DNA of 64,000 bases from Pseudomonas sp. B21-040 (GTDB taxonomy: Bacteria; Pseudomonadota; Gammaproteobacteria; Pseudomonadales; Pseudomonadaceae). A program made the position numbers and the translations under genes. The stretch lies in assembly GCF_024748695.1 (NCBI RefSeq), contig NZ_CP087176.1, positions 1,977,501 to 2,041,500 on the forward strand, in the 5' to 3' direction. Shown here piece by piece: positions 7,516-16,527 of the stretch (positions within the stretch are counted from its first letter, which is position 1; every line of letters starts with the position of its first letter). A model generated the notes under the pieces. It saw only the letters and a program-made list of their open reading frames with translations. It was not told the DNA's origin and did no database searches.

Positions 7516-8439
7516 ATGGAAACCTTCAGCAGTATCGAATGCTTCGTGCGCAGTGCCGAGGTGGGCAGCTTTGCCGAAGCCGCCCGGCGCTTGAGTCTGA
7601 CCCCGGCCGCCGTGGGCAAGAGTGTTGCCAAACTTGAGGCGCGGCTCGGCGTGCGGCTGTTTCAGCGCAGCACGCGCAGCCTGACACTGACGGAGGCCGG
7701 TCAGCTGTTTCTCAACGAAGTCAGTTCCAGCCTGCACACCATCCAGAATGCCGTCGCCAATCTGGCCAGCGCCGAAGGGCGGCCGGCGGGGACGTTGAAG
7801 GTCAGCATGGGCACGGTGTTTGGACGATTGTATGTGGTGCCGTTGCTGGGCGAGTTTTTACGGCGGTTTCCGGCGATCAATCCGGACTGGCATTTCGAAA
7901 ACCGCCAGGTCGATTTGATCGCGCAAGGTTTCGACGCGGCCATTGGCGGTGGATTCGAACTGCCCCAAGGCGTGGTGGCACGCAAGCTGACACCGGCGCA
8001 CCGGGTGTTGGTGGCGTCATCCGATTACTTGAGCACACACGAAGCGATCATCGAGCCAGACGACTTGAAGCGCCACGATGGCATCCTGATTCGTTCCCCG
8101 CAGACCGGCCGGGTGCGTTCCTGGCAGTTGACCAGCCGCACGCAGCAACACAGCCCGTTGACGCTGAAGGCGCGAATGACCATGAGCGATTCGGAAGCGG
8201 CGTGCGCAACGGCGGCCCAAGGACTGGGGATTGCGCTGGTGAGCATGCCGTTTGCCTCGGGGTATCTGGAAAGCGGGAAGCTACAGCGGGTGTTGCCGGA
8301 CTGGTATGTCGACGATGGCAACATTTCGATCTATTACGCGGAACACAAACTGTTGCCGGGCAAGACCCGGGCGTTTGTGGATTTCATCATTGAGCAGTTT
8401 GCGGAGCAGGGGTTGAGCCGGCGGTTTAGTGCGGTTTGA
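7516..8439 (+). CDS. LysR-family transcriptional regulator
   Basis: The N-terminal winged helix-turn-helix is clear (SSIECFVRSAEVGSFAEAARRLSLTPAAVGKSVAKLE), followed by the LysR effector-binding domain. Length is 307 residues from the ATG at 7516. A GTG nine bases earlier (7507) is in frame, but METFSSIECF is the usual family start. The 285 bases upstream hold no gene; they contain two TCTAATGAC direct repeats (about 7421 and 7442) that could belong to its control region. It is the first core-like gene after the island. The usual divergent target gene of a LysR regulator is missing, perhaps displaced by the island. Target unknown. Confidence 0.85.
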   Translation: METFSSIECFVRSAEVGSFAEAARRLSLTPAAVGKSVAKLEARLGVRLFQRSTRSLTLTEAGQLFLNEVSSSLHTIQNAVANLASAEGRPAGTLKVSMGTVFGRLYVVPLLGEFLRRFPAINPDWHFENRQVDLIAQGFDAAIGGGFELPQGVVARKLTPAHRVLVASSDYLSTHEAIIEPDDLKRHDGILIRSPQTGRVRSWQLTSRTQQHSPLTLKARMTMSDSEAACATAAQGLGIALVSMPFASGYLESGKLQRVLPDWYVDDGNISIYYAEHKLLPGKTRAFVDFIIEQFAEQGLSRRFSAV

Positions 8440-8464
8440 GCCTGCCTTGGAACCGAGGTGCTGC

Positions 8465-8546
8465 CATCGCGGGCAAGCCCGGCTCCCACAGGAATTAGTG
8501 AACGTCACAGATCCATTGTGGGAGCCGGGCTCTTGCCCGCCCCGAT
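8465..8546. repeat. REP pair (type 1, CGGGCAAGCCCGGCTCCCACA)
   Basis: Two inverted arms (GCGGGCAAGCCCGGCTCCCA and its near complement) are separated by about 30 bases. The pair lies between convergent LysR and cysH genes and could act as a transcription end or DNA gyrase/REP-transposase site, as known for Pseudomonas REPs. Confidence 0.8.
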
Positions 8547-8573
8547 CCCACAAGGGCAGTCTGTCAGGCGGAA

Positions 8574-9314
8574 TCAGCCTTTGGATTTGCTGATGATATT
8601 CCCCGCATGCAGCCCGCATTCTTTCTGCGTTGCTTCTTCCCACCACCAGCGACCTTCGCGTTCGTGCTGGTTCGGCAGCACCGGGCGAGTGCACGGTTCG
8701 CAGCCAATGCTGATGAAGCCGCGCTCATGCAGGCTGTTGTACGGCAACTCCAGCATGCGGATGTAGCCCCAGATTTCCTCGCTGGTCATCTGCGCCAACG
8801 GGTTGAATTTGTACAGGGTGCGCTCGGGTGTCGAGAACGCGGTGTCGATCTCCAGCACCGCTACGGCGCTGCGAGTGCCTGGGCTTTGGTCGCGGCGCTG
8901 ACCGGTGGCCCAAGCGGTTACGCCGGACAGCTTGCGGCGCAGCGGTTCGATCTTGCGGATGCCGCAGCATTCGCCATGGCCATCCTTGTAGAAACTGAAC
9001 AGGCCTTTTTCCTTCACGAACGGTTCAAGTTTCGTGTAGTCCGGCGACACCAATTCGATGTCGATCTTGTAGTGCTCACGCACCTGATCGATGAAACGGT
9101 AGGTTTCCGGGTGCAAGCGGCCGGTATCGAGACTGAACACTTTGACGTTCTTGTTCAGTTTCCAGGCCATGTCCACCAGCACCACGTCTTCGGCACCGCT
9201 GAAAGATATCCACAGGTCATCGCCAAACTCGGCGAACGCGAGTTTCAGGATGTCCTGGGCGGATTTGTTGGCATAGGTCGTGGCGAGTTCCACGACGTCG
9301 AACGTTGGGCTCAT
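8574..9314 (-). CDS. cysH: Phosphoadenylyl/adenylyl-sulfate reductase
   Basis: The enzyme reduces APS (in pseudomonads) to sulfite with thioredoxin, for cysteine synthesis. Its 246 residues include the PP-loop-like [15 protein letters not shown], the sulfate pocket [11 protein letters not shown], and the paired cysteines in GECCGIRK plus the C-terminal CEPC, which bind the [4Fe-4S] cluster typical of APS-using enzymes. The C-terminal catalytic Cys lies in KECGLHAGN. An AGGAAG ribosome site precedes the ATG. It is divergent from thrH. Its end faces the LysR gene across a REP pair. Confidence 0.95.
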   Translation of the reverse strand: MSPTFDVVELATTYANKSAQDILKLAFAEFGDDLWISFSGAEDVVLVDMAWKLNKNVKVFSLDTGRLHPETYRFIDQVREHYKIDIELVSPDYTKLEPFVKEKGLFSFYKDGHGECCGIRKIEPLRRKLSGVTAWATGQRRDQSPGTRSAVAVLEIDTAFSTPERTLYKFNPLAQMTSEEIWGYIRMLELPYNSLHERGFISIGCEPCTRPVLPNQHEREGRWWWEEATQKECGLHAGNIISKSKG

Positions 9315-9487
9315 CAGGGCGGCTTCCTACAGGTCGGTGGCGCTGGGCGCTCTATATGGACCAGATGGTAACAAAATCCTGCGGCTACTGGCGCGCCCTC
9401 TGCGTTGCGCCCGTCAGCATGAATCGCTAGAGTTCGGCAGTCTTTTTGCTCGCTCGACTCAATAATCAATACAAATGGGAGTGTCTT

Positions 9488-10105
9488 GTGGAAATTGCCT
9501 GTCTGGATCTTGAAGGTGTACTGGTCCCGGAAATCTGGATCGCTTTCGCCGAAAAAACCGGGATCGAATCGCTCCGGGCCACCACTCGGGACATTCCCGA
9601 TTACGACGTGCTGATGAAGCAACGCCTGCGCATCCTCGACGAGCACGGTTTGAAACTCACCGACATTCAGGAAGTGATTGCCACGCTGAAGCCGCTCGAT
9701 GGCGCCATTGAGTTCGTCAACTGGCTGCGTGAGCGCTTTCAGGTGGTGATTCTGTCGGACACGTTCTACGAGTTTTCCCAGCCGCTGATGCGCCAACTGG
9801 GCTTTCCGACGCTGCTCTGCCATCGCTTGATTACTGACGATTCCGGTCGGGTGACGAGCTATCAGTTGCGTCAGAAAGATCCCAAGCGTCAGTCGGTCCT
9901 GGCCTTCAAGAGCCTTTACTACCGGGTGATTGCGGCGGGCGACTCCTACAACGACACCACGATGCTGGGTGAGGCGGACGCCGGGATTCTGTTCCACGCG
10001 CCGGACAATGTGATCCGCGAGTTCCCGCAGTTCCCGGCGGTGCATACGTTTGAGGACTTGAAGCAGGAGTTCATCAAGGCTTCGAACCGGGCATTGAGTT
10101 TGTAA
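9488..10105 (+). CDS. thrH: Phosphoserine phosphatase / homoserine phosphotransferase
   Basis: The start is GTG at 9488 with GGGAG about 7 bases upstream, giving 205 residues beginning MEIACLDLEGVLVPEIW. This is the haloacid-dehalogenase fold; motif I is CLDLEGVL, motif II ILSDTFYE and motif III GDSYNDTTML. ThrH can move phosphate from phosphoserine to homoserine, linking serine and threonine synthesis. The position beside cysH and pabB is the usual Pseudomonas setting. An upstream in-frame ATG at 9446 lacks a ribosome site and would add non-family residues. Confidence 0.93.
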   Translation: MEIACLDLEGVLVPEIWIAFAEKTGIESLRATTRDIPDYDVLMKQRLRILDEHGLKLTDIQEVIATLKPLDGAIEFVNWLRERFQVVILSDTFYEFSQPLMRQLGFPTLLCHRLITDDSGRVTSYQLRQKDPKRQSVLAFKSLYYRVIAAGDSYNDTTMLGEADAGILFHAPDNVIREFPQFPAVHTFEDLKQEFIKASNRALSL

Positions 10106-10120
10106 TCGTTTTCGAGGACG

Positions 10121-10213
10121 CCATCGCGGGCAAGCCTTGCTCCTACAGATTTTGTGTCGTACGCCGGAAGTCGGAACGACTCAGAACCCGTAGGAGCAAG
10201 GCTTGGTCCGGGC
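10121..10213. repeat. REP pair (type 1 variant, CTCCTACA)
   Basis: Inverted arms GCGGGCAAGCCTTGCTCCTA and TAGGAGCAAGGCTTG are separated by about 45 bases, between convergent thrH and pabB. Confidence 0.75.
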
Positions 10214-10231
10214 GGCGTTCCGACGATGCTT

Positions 10232-11569
10232 TTAAAGGTTCTGCAGGGTATCGAGCAGCACCTTCACCTTGGTAATCGACTCCTGGTACTCAGCCTGCCA
10301 CTCGGAATCGGCGACGATCCCGCCGCCGCCCCAGCAACACACCTGTCCATCCTTGACCAGCAGGCTGCGAATCGCGATGGAGCTGTCCATCTCGCCGCGC
10401 ACATCCAGGTACAACAACGAGCCGCAGTACAAGCCGCGACGGGTCGGCTCCAGCTCATCAATGATCTGCATCGCACGAATCTTCGGCGCACCGGTGATCG
10501 AGCCGCCGGGGAAGCTGCCAGCGATCAGGTCCAGCGCATCGCGGTCATCGGCCAGTTCACCGGTCACGCTGCTGACCAGGTGATGCACGTTCGGATAGCT
10601 TTCCAGGCTGAACAATTCCGGTACGCGCACCGAGCCAATGCGGCAGGTGCGGCCGAGGTCGTTGCGCAGCAGGTCGACAATCATCAGGTTTTCCGCGCGA
10701 TCCTTGGGGCTGGCCAGCAATTCGGCGGCGTTCGCTGCGTCTTCGGTGGCGGTCAGGCCGCGAGGGCGGGTGCCTTTGATGGGGCGGGTTTCCACATGGC
10801 GTTGGCTGACTTTGACGAAGCGCTCCGGTGACAGGCTCAGTACCGCGCCGCCGTCGGGCAGGCTCTGGAAACCGGAAAAGGGTGTCGGGCACGCCGCCCG
10901 CAGCGCGCAGTAAGCGGTCCATGAATCGCCCTCGCAGGGTGCGCGAAAGCGCTGGGCGAAGTTGACCTGATAGCAATCACCGGCCTGAATGTATTGCTGG
11001 ATACGCTCCAGCGCCTGGCGGTATTCGTCAGCGCTGAGGTCGGCACTCATCGGCGCGTTCAGTTTGAAGGGGGCCACGGCATCAGCCGTCGGCTGGCTGA
11101 ACAGCGCGATCAGACGCTGGCATTCGCTGTCGATCAACGACGGATGAAACACCAGTTGGCTGGTCTTCAAGTGGTGATCGCTGATCAAGGCCCAGTCGTA
11201 CAGCCCGAAACGCGCGTCGGGCAATTGCAAATCGTCTTGTGCCTGACTCGGCAGATGTTCCAGGTGCCGACCGAAGTCGTAGCTCAGATAACCGATCAGG
11301 CCGCCGGCGAAGGGCAGGTCAAACGGAACATTCGCTTCGCCCAGTTGCGCCAGATTCTCGCGCAGGCGTTGCAGGAAGTCGTTGCCGCTTTCGTCAGGCA
11401 GCACGGCCAATTGCGCCAGCGGCCAGGCGCTGAGCAGATCAAAGCGGCCACGCTCGGCACTCGGCCGGCCACTGTCGAGCAGTACGGCGCCGGGGGCATG
11501 ACGAATCGCCGCGAAGTACTCGGCGGGATTGGCGCGATAGGGGAGCGGGTGTACGGAACAGGTCAACAT
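10232..11569 (-). CDS. pabB: Aminodeoxychorismate synthase component I
   Basis: The enzyme converts chorismate plus ammonia from PabA to 4-amino-4-deoxychorismate for folate. Its 445 residues carry the anthranilate-synthase component I fold, with a chorismate-binding C-terminal half containing GDCYQVNFAQRF, the PIKGTRPRG motif, DLLRNDLGR, FPGGSITGAPK and the glycine-rich CWGGGGIVADS. The PIKGT lysine is the hallmark of PabB, where TrpE has a different residue. It starts at the ATG at 11569. It is a single gene with REP DNA at its end. Confidence 0.93.
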   Translation of the reverse strand: MLTCSVHPLPYRANPAEYFAAIRHAPGAVLLDSGRPSAERGRFDLLSAWPLAQLAVLPDESGNDFLQRLRENLAQLGEANVPFDLPFAGGLIGYLSYDFGRHLEHLPSQAQDDLQLPDARFGLYDWALISDHHLKTSQLVFHPSLIDSECQRLIALFSQPTADAVAPFKLNAPMSADLSADEYRQALERIQQYIQAGDCYQVNFAQRFRAPCEGDSWTAYCALRAACPTPFSGFQSLPDGGAVLSLSPERFVKVSQRHVETRPIKGTRPRGLTATEDAANAAELLASPKDRAENLMIVDLLRNDLGRTCRIGSVRVPELFSLESYPNVHHLVSSVTGELADDRDALDLIAGSFPGGSITGAPKIRAMQIIDELEPTRRGLYCGSLLYLDVRGEMDSSIAIRSLLVKDGQVCCWGGGGIVADSEWQAEYQESITKVKVLLDTLQNL

Positions 11570-11694
11570 GGGCGGGGCGGGTCAGCCATCGAGGCGGGGT
11601 GGCGATTGTAGTCCTCTGCAGGATTTGCTCCTAGAGGGGATGTCGGTGTTGGGTAGATTGGAGGCAGGGTTGGGGGGGTAGTGACTGGCGGTCA

Positions 11695-11722
11695 GCCTTC
11701 GCGAGCAAGCCCGCTCCCACAT
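11695..11722. repeat. Left arm of a REP pair split by the IS element
   Basis: GCCTTCGCGAGCAAGCCCGC and the following CTCCCACA form a 27-base match to the inverse of 13122-13148. The IS256-family element sits between the two arms. Confidence 0.85.
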
Positions 11723-11730
11723 TTGATCTT

Positions 11731-13094
11731 GGGGGTGTCAGAAATTTTGTGTTCGGGCATAACATGAGTAAGAGGTGCATGTATGCCAACCAAGAAGAAA
11801 CCCGCGTTGCGAGAGCTGCCGAAAATCCCGAAAGAGCTGCTCGAGCAATTCACTGATGGACCGATGACAGCGGAAGCCATTGAGGACGCCTCTGCGGCGT
11901 TCAAGAAGGCTTTGATCGAGCGAGCCCTGAGTGCTGAGCTCGGCCACCACCTGGGCTATCCGCCGGGCGCGCAGCGCCCAGAGGATGAAACCAACCAGCG
12001 CAATGGCAAAAGCAGCAAGACGGTTCTAACCGGCGATGGCCCGCTTCGACTGGATATTCCTCGGGACCGGGACGGTAGTTTCTCGCCCATCCTGATCCCC
12101 AAACACGAGCGTCGTTACACCGGTTTCGACGACAAGATCATCGCCATGTATGCCCGTGGAATGACGGTCAGAGAGATCCGTGCGTTTCTTTCCGAGCAGT
12201 ACGGTACGGACGTTTCTCCCGACTTCATCAGCTCCGTAACCGACGAGGTCATGGCAGAGATCGGTGCATGGCAACAGCGGCCTTTGGAGCCGATGTATCC
12301 GGTTATTTTCTTCGATGCTCTGCGGGTCAAAATCCGCGAAGAGGGGCTGGTTCGCAACAAGGCGATCTACTTGGCCCTGGGGGTTTTACCTGACGGAACA
12401 CGCGATATTCTCGGCATTTGGATCGAAACTACCGAGGGCGCCAAATTCTGGATGAAGGTTTTCAACGACCTCAAGACACGCGGCGTCGAAGACGTGTTGA
12501 TTGCTGTGACCGATGGCCTTAAAGGCATGCCAGAAGCTCTCAGCGCCGTATTTCCAGACACGACACTGCAAACCTGCATTGTTCATCTGATCCGCAACAG
12601 TCTTGATTACGCGGCTTGGGATAAGCGTCGCGAATTGGCCAAGGCGCTCAAACCGATCTATCAGGCAGTCACCGCCGAAGCAGCCGAGCAGGCGCTGGAT
12701 GCGTTTGAAAGCGGGCCATGGGGCAAGCAGTATCCGACGGTAGTGGCTGCTTGGCGCCGCGCTTGGGATCGAGCGATTCCATTTTTCGTTTTCCCGCCGG
12801 CGATCCGAAAGGTGATCTACACGACCAACGCCATTGAGAGCATCAACGCTCAGCTGCGCAAGATCATCAAGACCCGAGGTCACTTCCCGACTGACGATGC
12901 GGCGACAAAACTGATCTGGCTTGGACTGCGCAATATCACAGCAAACTGGGGGGCCGCGGCCCATGACTGGAAAAGTGCGATGAATCAATTCGCGATTCTG
13001 TACGGAGATCGATTTATCAGGCCGACCTGGTAAAAGCATGGCCTGCCTAACGGCAGGCCGTTAACGGCCCGCACACAAAATATCTGACAGTCCC
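11731..13094 (+). mobile_element. IS256-family insertion sequence, complete
   Basis: The element is 1364 bases long with one transposase gene. The ends are imperfect inverted repeats of about 28 bases: left GGGGGTGTCAGAAATTTTGT, right (complement) GGGACTGTCAGATATTTTGT. An 8-base direct repeat TTGATCTT lies immediately outside both ends (11723-11730 and 13095-13102), the target duplication expected for IS256. Removing the element and one copy restores a normal REP pair, so insertion is recent enough to leave both duplications perfect. Confidence 0.92.
11783..13033 (+). CDS. IS256-family (Mutator-type) transposase
   Basis: The 416 residues include the family's DDE set: Asp in YPVIFFDALRVKIREE, Asp in IAVTDGLKGMPEAL and Glu in YTTNAIESINAQLRK. 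The N-terminal helical domain (RALSAELGHHLGYPPG) is typical. AGAGG lies before the ATG. The frame is intact and the inverted repeats are present, so the element is probably active. A hairpin (GCCTGCC-TAAC-GGCAGGC) follows the stop within the element and could end its transcript. Confidence 0.95.
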   Translation: MPTKKKPALRELPKIPKELLEQFTDGPMTAEAIEDASAAFKKALIERALSAELGHHLGYPPGAQRPEDETNQRNGKSSKTVLTGDGPLRLDIPRDRDGSFSPILIPKHERRYTGFDDKIIAMYARGMTVREIRAFLSEQYGTDVSPDFISSVTDEVMAEIGAWQQRPLEPMYPVIFFDALRVKIREEGLVRNKAIYLALGVLPDGTRDILGIWIETTEGAKFWMKVFNDLKTRGVEDVLIAVTDGLKGMPEALSAVFPDTTLQTCIVHLIRNSLDYAAWDKRRELAKALKPIYQAVTAEAAEQALDAFESGPWGKQYPTVVAAWRRAWDRAIPFFVFPPAIRKVIYTTNAIESINAQLRKIIKTRGHFPTDDAATKLIWLGLRNITANWGAAAHDWKSAMNQFAILYGDRFIRPTW

Positions 13095-13120
13095 TTGATC
13101 TTCGGTGCTACACAAATCGA

Positions 13121-13148
13121 GTGTGGGAGCGGGCTTGCTCGCGAAGGC
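13121..13148. repeat. Right arm of the REP pair split by the IS element
   Basis: GTGTGGGAGCGGGCTTGCTC plus GCGAAGGC is the inverse of 11695-11722 apart from one end base. Confidence 0.85.
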
Positions 13149-13165
13149 CGCGACTCGGTCTCTGA

Positions 13166-14152
13166 TCAGCCCTCAACCGCCGGAATATGCCCAAACATCT
13201 CCTGCACAAACTCCACCCGCTCACGAACCGTCTCGGTGATCCCGCGTGCCTTCAACTCCTCCAGTCGCGCTTCAACCGCATGCGTGCGCAATGTCAGGCC
13301 GCAATCGTTGGCGATCTGGATGTTCAGGCCCGGTCGGGCATTGAGTTCAAGGATCAACGGGCCTTTTTCCTGGTCCAGGACCATGTCGACCCCGATATAA
13401 CCCAGCCCGCATAGCTCATAACAGCCGGCAGCGAGTCTCATGAAACCGTCCCAGTAGGGCAGTTGCACGCCATCGACGGCGTTGGTGGTGTCCGGGTGCT
13501 TGGTAATGATGTTGTTCAGCCAGGTGCCGCGCAGTGTCTCCCCGGTCGCGAGGTCGACACCGACGCCGATGGCGCCCTGGTGCAGGTTGGCCTTGCCGCC
13601 GGATTGCCGGGTCGGCAGGCGCAACATGGCCATCACCGGGTAGCCCATCAACACGATGATGCGGATGTCCGGCACGCCTTCGTAGCTGATGCTCTTGAAA
13701 ATCTGGTCCGGGATCACCCGATACTCGATCAGCGCACGGTCGCGGTGACCGCCCAGGGAATACAGGCCGGTCAGGATGCTGGAGATATGGTGCTCGATCT
13801 CCTCATGGCTGATGATCTTGCCGGACACCGTGCGGTAGCGGCCTTCGAAACGGTCGACAATCACAATGATGCCGTCACCGCCCGCGCCCTGGGCCGGTTT
13901 GATCACGAAGTCGGTACGCCCGCCGATGATCTCGTCGAGGTTGTCGATTTCTTTCTCGGTAGAAATAACGCCATACAGTTCCGGCACATGGATGCCGGCG
14001 GCGATGGCGCGTTCCTTGGTGATGATCTTGTCATCGACAATCGGGTACAGGCTGCGCTTGTTGTACTTGAGCACGTAGTCGGCGTTACGCCGATTGATTC
14101 CCATGATGCCCCGGGCTTCCAGGGCCTTCCAGGTCTTCCAGAAGCCGAACAT
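13166..14152 (-). CDS. ATP-grasp, alpha-L-glutamate ligase-like protein
   Basis: The 328 residues carry ATP-grasp features of the RimK group: ADYVLKYNKRSLYPIVDDK, TDFVIKPAQGAGGDGI (nucleotide lysine and Gly loop) and GPLILELNARPGLNIQIAN (metal-binding Glu/Asn). It probably ligates glutamate or a related amino acid to an unknown acceptor. The ATG overlaps the stop of the preceding membrane gene as TGATG. It forms the third gene of a conserved trio with that gene and a periplasmic retropepsin-like protease, so the substrate may lie at the envelope. Confidence 0.85.
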   Translation of the reverse strand: MFGFWKTWKALEARGIMGINRRNADYVLKYNKRSLYPIVDDKIITKERAIAAGIHVPELYGVISTEKEIDNLDEIIGGRTDFVIKPAQGAGGDGIIVIVDRFEGRYRTVSGKIISHEEIEHHISSILTGLYSLGGHRDRALIEYRVIPDQIFKSISYEGVPDIRIIVLMGYPVMAMLRLPTRQSGGKANLHQGAIGVGVDLATGETLRGTWLNNIITKHPDTTNAVDGVQLPYWDGFMRLAAGCYELCGLGYIGVDMVLDQEKGPLILELNARPGLNIQIANDCGLTLRTHAVEARLEELKARGITETVRERVEFVQEMFGHIPAVEG

Positions 14153-15687
14153 CAGGCGTCAGCCTTCTTCAGGAAAGCCTTGAAACGCACCAGTTCGGTC
14201 AAGCGGTAGCCGCGATAGCGACCCATCGCCAGCATGAAACCCACCAGGATCAACAGGATCGCCGGGAAGGTGAACACGAAGTAAACCAGCTCCGGCACGG
14301 TCATGATCAGGTGCGCCAGGGACGCTGCGAACAGGGTGCCGATGGCCACTTTCATGGCGTGGCCCGAGCCGCGTTCTTCCCAGGTAATCGACAGGCGTTC
14401 GATGGTCATGGTCAGAATCACCATCGGGAACAGCGCCACCGACAGCCCGCGCTCCAGGCCCAGTTTGTGGCTGAACAGGCTGATGGCCGCAATCAGCACC
14501 ACCACGAAGGTCAGTACCACCGAGAGTCTGGGCAGCATTTGCAGCTTCAGGTGTTCAAGGTAGGAGCGTAGCGACAGCCCCAGCGCCGTAATGATCGTAA
14601 ACAGCATGATGCCGAAACCGAGCTGGGTTTCGCGGAAGGCGAGGGCGATCAGCACCGGGGTAAAGGTGCCGAGCGTCTGAATGCCGATCAGGTTGCGCAG
14701 GATCAGAATCACCAGTACGCCAATCGGGATCATCACCATGATCATGAACGTCTGCTGGGTTTGCAGCGGCAGGCCGTACAACGAGTACTCAAGGAAACTG
14801 GCGTCGGTGTTTTCGTCGGTCAGCTTGGCCAGGCGAATGGCGTTCATTTCGCTGTTGTTCAGGCTGAAGGTCACGTTGGCTTTTTTGCCGCCATCGACCG
14901 TGATCAGGTTTTCATCGCCCGTCCACCACAGCAGGCGGTCGGTCGGCAGACCTTGTTCACCGGTTTCCGGGTTGAAGTACAGCCAGTCGGTGCCATTGAA
15001 GCTGCGCAACCACAGTTCAGGGATTTGCGGCTGGTCGGCCACCAGGCGAATGGTGTGGACTTTTTCCACCGGCACGTGGGCGATGGACAGCACCAGTTCG
15101 ACGATTTTGGCTTTGTGAGCGGAGGAAGGATCGCCGGCCAGCAGCAACTTCACATTGTCGTCGTTGACGTTATTGACCCGCTTGATGGCTTCACCGATGA
15201 AGGTTTCGACGTCGGCCGAGTGCTGGCGAATAGGGGCGAGCAGGGCTTCTGCGGCGATTTTTTCCGGGCCTTCGACGGCGATGCTGTCGCGGAAGGTCGG
15301 GCCTTTGATCTTGGATTTTTCGCCGGTGTAGCGTTTGGTCAGCACCAGGCGGTAATAAAGGGTTTGATTGCCTTTGGCCCGACGCGCCGACCAGGTGACC
15401 TTGCGGTTGCCGTCGACACGGTTCACGGCGACGCCGTAGTTATTGGAAATGAAGCTCTCGTTGAGGCTGACGTAATCGCGGCTCAGTGGCGGTACGAACA
15501 TCTGGATCTTGACCGGATCCTTGGCACTGGCGACGAACTCGACCTTGGCGTCGATGTTCCACAAGTCGTCGGTGGCGTCTTCGGTCACGGGAATCCCGAG
15601 CACGAAGATCTGATAGGCCGTAACTGAAATGCCCAGCACCACCAGGATGGTGATCAGCAGTTTCAGATGGAGGGTAAGAGAGCGCAT
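14152..15687 (-). CDS. Inactive transglutaminase-like / multi-TM membrane protein
   Basis: The 511 residues comprise one N-terminal membrane helix (LLITILVVLGISVTAYQIFV), a periplasmic domain of about 220 residues resembling transglutaminase without an obvious catalytic Cys, and a C-terminal block of about seven helices (from MIMVMIPIGVLVILILRNL to FTFPAILLILVGFMLAM). It corresponds to the family annotated as inactive transglutaminase fused to 7TM. It lies 5 bases after the protease gene and is coupled to the ATP-grasp gene. No enzymatic role is evident; it probably organises the trio at the inner membrane. Confidence 0.8.
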   Translation of the reverse strand: MRSLTLHLKLLITILVVLGISVTAYQIFVLGIPVTEDATDDLWNIDAKVEFVASAKDPVKIQMFVPPLSRDYVSLNESFISNNYGVAVNRVDGNRKVTWSARRAKGNQTLYYRLVLTKRYTGEKSKIKGPTFRDSIAVEGPEKIAAEALLAPIRQHSADVETFIGEAIKRVNNVNDDNVKLLLAGDPSSAHKAKIVELVLSIAHVPVEKVHTIRLVADQPQIPELWLRSFNGTDWLYFNPETGEQGLPTDRLLWWTGDENLITVDGGKKANVTFSLNNSEMNAIRLAKLTDENTDASFLEYSLYGLPLQTQQTFMIMVMIPIGVLVILILRNLIGIQTLGTFTPVLIALAFRETQLGFGIMLFTIITALGLSLRSYLEHLKLQMLPRLSVVLTFVVVLIAAISLFSHKLGLERGLSVALFPMVILTMTIERLSITWEERGSGHAMKVAIGTLFAASLAHLIMTVPELVYFVFTFPAILLILVGFMLAMGRYRGYRLTELVRFKAFLKKADA

Positions 15688-15692
15688 TGGAA

Positions 15693-16229
15693 TTACTCTG
15701 CGGTATGAGCGTCGGTGGCGCAGGCGGGTTTGCCAGCAGCGTATTTAAGACTGGGGTCAACCAGCGCGTCGAAGCGCTTGAGCGCTTCGGAGCCGATCAA
15801 CAGCGGGTATTGGAAGGCGCTGCGGTCGGTCAGGTTCACTTCGATGCTGCGTAAAGCCGAACCCATGCAGATGTCCAGCTCGATCACCGGGCGGGCCGTG
15901 TACTTCTTGCCTTCTTCCGGGTCGTAGTCACCGGCCCGGCGCTTGATCTTGCTGACCCGGGCCAGTGGCCGTTCGATCGGGTGCGAATGAGCGGTGTCGA
16001 TGGCTAGATAGAAGCGCACCCAGGATTCGCCATTGCGTTTGAAGCGTTTGATGTCGCGCGCACTCAATGAAGCGGTTTTCGCCCCGGTGTCGAGTTTGGC
16101 CGCGACTTCAAGGTTGATGCCATCCAGGGAGGCGTACTCGTTGAGGCCGTACACCGTTTTCCCCGCCGCCGCGGCAAAACCGGGCAGACACAGTAGATAA
16201 AGGAATGTAGGGAGAAGCTTGAGTCTCAT
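15693..16229 (-). CDS. Retropepsin-like (RimK/LysX-type) aspartic protease, secreted
   Basis: The start is the ATG at 16229 after AGGA; earlier in-frame codons lack a ribosome site. The 178 residues begin with a signal peptide (LLPTFLYLLCLPGFAAAAG). The catalytic motif is AAKLDTGAKTASLSA, the Asp-Thr-Gly of retropepsins, with a later ILE.NL-like strand region and PLLIGSEALKRFDALVDP. The family was formerly called ATP-dependent zinc protease. As first gene of the trio it may process a product of the ATP-grasp ligase in the periplasm; this is inference. Confidence 0.82.
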   Translation of the reverse strand: MRLKLLPTFLYLLCLPGFAAAAGKTVYGLNEYASLDGINLEVAAKLDTGAKTASLSARDIKRFKRNGESWVRFYLAIDTAHSHPIERPLARVSKIKRRAGDYDPEEGKKYTARPVIELDICMGSALRSIEVNLTDRSAFQYPLLIGSEALKRFDALVDPSLKYAAGKPACATDAHTAE

Positions 16230-16442
16230 AAATCCTGGCGCGCAGCGGTCCGTACTTGATTCAAGGCCCTGGCATCGCTGCGCAAGCTCCCTCGTATGCC
16301 TATCAGCCATTTGTGACAATCAATGCAGATGTCCCAAACAATTGCGGGCGGCATTCTAGCACGGTGGCTTGATGGCGCCAGCGCTGGCAGGCGGCTATAA
16401 ATGGTAGTGCTGCTTTGTTATGGTGCGGCAGGTTATTAGACG

Positions 16443-16454
16443 ATTGTCGACAAT
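16443..16454. promoter_or_regulatory. Perfect palindrome, candidate operator of the prp GntR regulator
   Basis: ATTGTCGACAAT is its own complement and is followed by AT. A second copy of the core lies 75 bases on, next to the regulator's start codon. FadR-type GntR proteins bind short palindromes of this kind. Confidence 0.5.
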
Positions 16455-16517
16455 ATCCAATTAACCTTTGACTGTGCGGCCGGTTTTCGCTAGTTTTTGC
16501 CGCATCAGCTTTCAAGG

Positions 16518-16525
16518 TGTCGACA
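16518..16525. promoter_or_regulatory. Second copy of the TGTCGACA core at the gntR start
   Basis: TGTCGACAATAT is repeated from 16445-16456, here ending at the ATG. A bound repressor would cover the translation start region, which fits autoregulation of the prp operon. Confidence 0.45.
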
Positions 16526-16527
16526 AT

